Source of the DNA: Lingula anatina
Taxonomy: Eukaryota; Brachiopoda; Lingulata; Lingulida; Lingulidae
Direction of reading: 5' to 3'
NCBI RefSeq assembly: GCF_001039355.2
Contig: NW_019776002.1
Location: forward strand, 190,414-254,413
Length of the DNA stretch: 64,000 nucleotides
Made by a program: the position numbers and the translations under genes
The notes under the pieces: generated by a model
Databases searched by the model: none
What the model was told of the DNA's origin: nothing
Seen by the model: the letters and a program-made list of their open reading frames with translations, nothing else
In this document: piece by piece, positions 61,461-64,000 of the stretch
Position numbering within the stretch: position 1 is the first letter of the stretch
Layout of the letters: every line of letters starts with the position of its first letter

Positions 61461-61955
61461 ATATTTTCGAACCCTTGTCTACAGTGTGTTTATATTCTTA
61501 CATGTGTATTTATTTTCCAAAATCCCAATTTGTAAGAGAAATTTAGATTGGGCTAACAATCCTAATTTGCCGAAAGAATGTCAAAGTTTTAATAAAATGT
61601 GAAAATATTTAGGAATGTTTTCTCATTTCATCCAGTAATTATAGATTCTCATACTAAGTCATTCAAAATGAACAGATAACTACTAAAATCATTACATATT
61701 TTCAAACTACTCTAGTGGGTCTATATTTTTACATTTACAATACCGGTACTTTTTCAGGATCCCAATTTTAAGAGAAATTTAGATAGGGTTACAAATGTAA
61801 AATTGCGAAAAGAAAGTCAAAAACTTCTAATAAAAGGTGAATATTTTTCGGAATGTTTTCTCATTTCAACCATTTAAACAGAAACTCACTAAATGCCATC
61901 CAAGCAATTATGGATTCTCAGACAGCGTTCACCGAAATGAACAGACCATTTCTGA
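61461..61955. repeat. Diverged direct tandem duplication, period about 235 bp
   Basis: ATATTTTC at 61461 and at 61696 begin two similar units. Shared blocks include ATCCCAATTT, AAGAGAAATTTAGAT, GGAATGTTTTCTCATTTCA, ATTCTCA and AAATGAACAGA, in the same order and spacing. The units have many substitutions, so the duplication is old. No coding potential was seen. Confidence 0.7.
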
Positions 61956-64000
61956 AGTGGTAAAAACAACACCTTTAAGTCTTCTTGTAATCTTGACGAA
62001 AACGTTTCCCAAAGGTTTCAAAATGACGTTAATTATCAAATGTTGAACTGCTGAATTGTGGTTGTACACAGGCGAGGTCCTAGAACCACGGAAATTGCAG
62101 TAGTTTGTAGGTTTGGATACAACGACTAGACAGACAAAATAAAGCACTCCGACAAATGCACCGATTTTCGAGAAATAAAGTGCTCATAGCAAAGAGGAAA
62201 TATATTCAACAAAGATTGGGAACCTACAAAGTTTGAACTAATAAACAAATCTTTATTTGTTTTTTACTGTCTTTGGGATACTTTAATAATTCAGCCGACG
62301 TGAATATATATTTTTGTCGGCTGAACATATGACGTTTTTACGTTTTTTCTATTTGTATATTTGGTTGTGTGTTTAAATATTAATTATTTTCACTTGCAAT
62401 ATAGCATATATAACAGATATAAAACCATCCCTCTAATTGTAAATTTATAGATGCATTGCGGTTTCGTTGTAATAGCAGAAGCTGGAAGATTACATAAGTT
62501 GTGCTTTAAGCGCGTTCATTGAGGCTACTCTGTTCACGCGGGGTTTACTCACAACTTGGTGGCATAAGCAAGCCTCTTAACATCTGTCCAAATCTGGCTA
62601 TCATACTCGTCTCAAACTTAAGCTACATAAGTACATTAATCACTCCGGATTCTGGGATCTGGACAAAGAATGTTCCTCGTGGTCGATTGATTAAAGAATT
62701 TAAGCCACGTAATGCTAGAATGTCAAGGGAGGGGACTTAATGCAATGACATTGGCTAAAAGAGTCCTCTATAAAATCCGCCTTTGCTAAATATCCGAAAC
62801 ACCAGTTCACCAGCAGGTGGCAACATGCTTTTTAAAACCAATAATAGCCCGCATTATTAAGATTTCCTCCTGCCAGCGAGTGCTTTGCTCTCAATATGCT
62901 TCATTTTCTATGCTTGTCAAGCAGTTGATCGAAGGCTTAGCTAATTACTTCCTTTGAGACACAAGTGACTATTTTGATTTGTACCGACCGCTGCAAGAAT
63001 AAAAATATTGTTATTATATTCACAAATAACTATCAATTGGGGGGAGGGAATTCGAATATGGGTATGACCCTTTGAAGACATATTCCTCTTTTATGGCGTT
63101 TCTCACTTTTTATCAAAACATTCTCCACTTGAACAAAGATGGCAGTCTGAGTAGTTCTACTCTTATATTAATTCCACTGCTTTCAAGTCCGATCACAAAG
63201 GTTGCAATTCTAAGAATTACAGTGTTTGGAAAGCACTAATTGGCTCTGAGAAACCTAGGGTGATTTGGGACTTAAAAGTTATCTCAGTTTTTAATATCAA
63301 ATCAGATTGCGTGTTTTCGTTCCCATTCGTAATAAAAAAAACTACAGTCATAATGAAAACTACATCCCGAATCAAAGAGATCGTTGATATCGCTAAGAAA
63401 CTTCTAAATGTTTTCTCTTGAATGTTCAGTAATACGTCAATAAAAGCAGTCTTCGCGGTATCAAAATCCACTCAAGCTAATTACCATCAGTTGGTTTAAA
63501 ACGGTCGCCATCGATCTCTGAATGACAACGTGAGCTCAGGCAACGGACACAATACGGCGCGCAGCGCCAGTCCAGGTTGCCGTATTTACCAAGCATGTTC
63601 ACATTTCTTGTAAAAATGAATCGATGGATAGAGTAGACAGGAACGTTAAATATGGTATAATTGTATTTAAGGCTGGTGTTCGTGGATTCTATTCTTACAT
63701 TGATAGCCCGCAGTATTGAAGCAGTATCTAACCTTAACATATTGTAATGCATCATTTAAGGCGGTATTGCGTGGATACAGCCCATTTAGAATTAGATATG
63801 TACGACTTTCCGTACACAGCAAGTAAAACATACATACACAGGAGTTGAGCTTCGTATCAGCACATCTATTGATATAGTGATTACCTACTAACGAAACATT
63901 AGTGCTGAAGCAGCCCCTTAAATCATATTAAATTACCTTTCGGGGGCTTCTGATGGCTTAAAATCCTTGCGAAAATATCAACAAACGACATACATCGTAG

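Larger units (their letters stand above)
57146..64000. other. Non-coding right end of the window
   Basis: After the PPP1R8 stop and its untranslated region, I could not support any gene in 6.8 kb. Contents are simple repeats (57886-57950, 59716-59797), a diverged tandem duplication (61461-61955), a TATA-like CTATAAAAT near 62768 and a CTCF-like motif at 62810-62822. Open frames such as 61044-61457 minus and 63477-63755 minus show no family resemblance. Confidence 0.5.

Noticed and set aside
63477-63755. Minus-strand frame with a Cys-rich end (CAPYCVRCLSSRC) next to a donor-like ATG|GTAATT
   Set aside because: Tempting as an exon, but no partner exon or family match was found and the window ends soon after.

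Overview
The window is AT-rich nuclear DNA from an invertebrate animal. Genes are split by many GT-AG introns, microsatellites and small hairpin transposons are common, and every recognisable protein has a clear vertebrate counterpart. A lophotrochozoan such as a mollusc fits the gene structures and repeat style, but the sequence does not settle the phylum. All exon coordinates below were worked out by hand from splice motifs, conserved protein sequence and phase agreement across each gene.

Layout. (1) 32-6503, minus strand: the first 629 codons of an AT-hook/C2H2 zinc-finger nuclear protein that runs off the left edge; its untranslated first exon ends at 7524. (2) 9373-20454, plus: a complete 22-exon HADHA gene (mitochondrial trifunctional protein alpha subunit, 773 aa). 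(3) 20.5-27.3 kb: about 6.8 kb without a convincing gene. (4) 27294-28250, minus: a TGIF-type TALE homeobox gene with an intronless coding region and an upstream untranslated exon. (5) 29-35.5 kb: non-coding sequence with transposons and simple repeats. (6) 35.5-57.1 kb: a compact cluster of TRNAU1AP (minus), PAK1IP1 (plus, two copies), TMEM14 (minus) and PPP1R8/NIPP1 (plus). The genes form two head-to-head pairs with short shared promoters, and PAK1IP1 and TMEM14 converge tail to tail. (7) 57.1-64 kb: non-coding, with long (AT)n and (AAT)n tracts and a diverged 235-bp tandem duplication.

The most striking feature is a direct duplication of about 4.9 kb (40331-45076 and 45241-50012). It carries a whole intact PAK1IP1 gene plus clipped ends of both neighbours: exon 1 of TRNAU1AP and the last exon of TMEM14. 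The copies meet at a (TG)n/(AG)n microsatellite with an N at 45080. This is either a recent tandem duplication or two haplotypes placed in series by the assembler. Other notable points are two short tandem duplications that each copy a splice site (66 bp in TRNAU1AP, 53 bp in the zinc-finger gene), a hAT-like miniature transposon family with four copies, a palindrome-bearing repeat family found near both ends, and TGIF consensus sites in the TGIF promoter.

The genes are mostly housekeeping functions: fatty-acid beta-oxidation (HADHA), selenoprotein synthesis (TRNAU1AP), ribosome biogenesis (PAK1IP1), a mitochondrial membrane protein (TMEM14) and PP1/splicing regulation (PPP1R8). TGIF and the zinc-finger gene are transcriptional or chromatin regulators. 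I found no sign of an obviously new multi-gene system.
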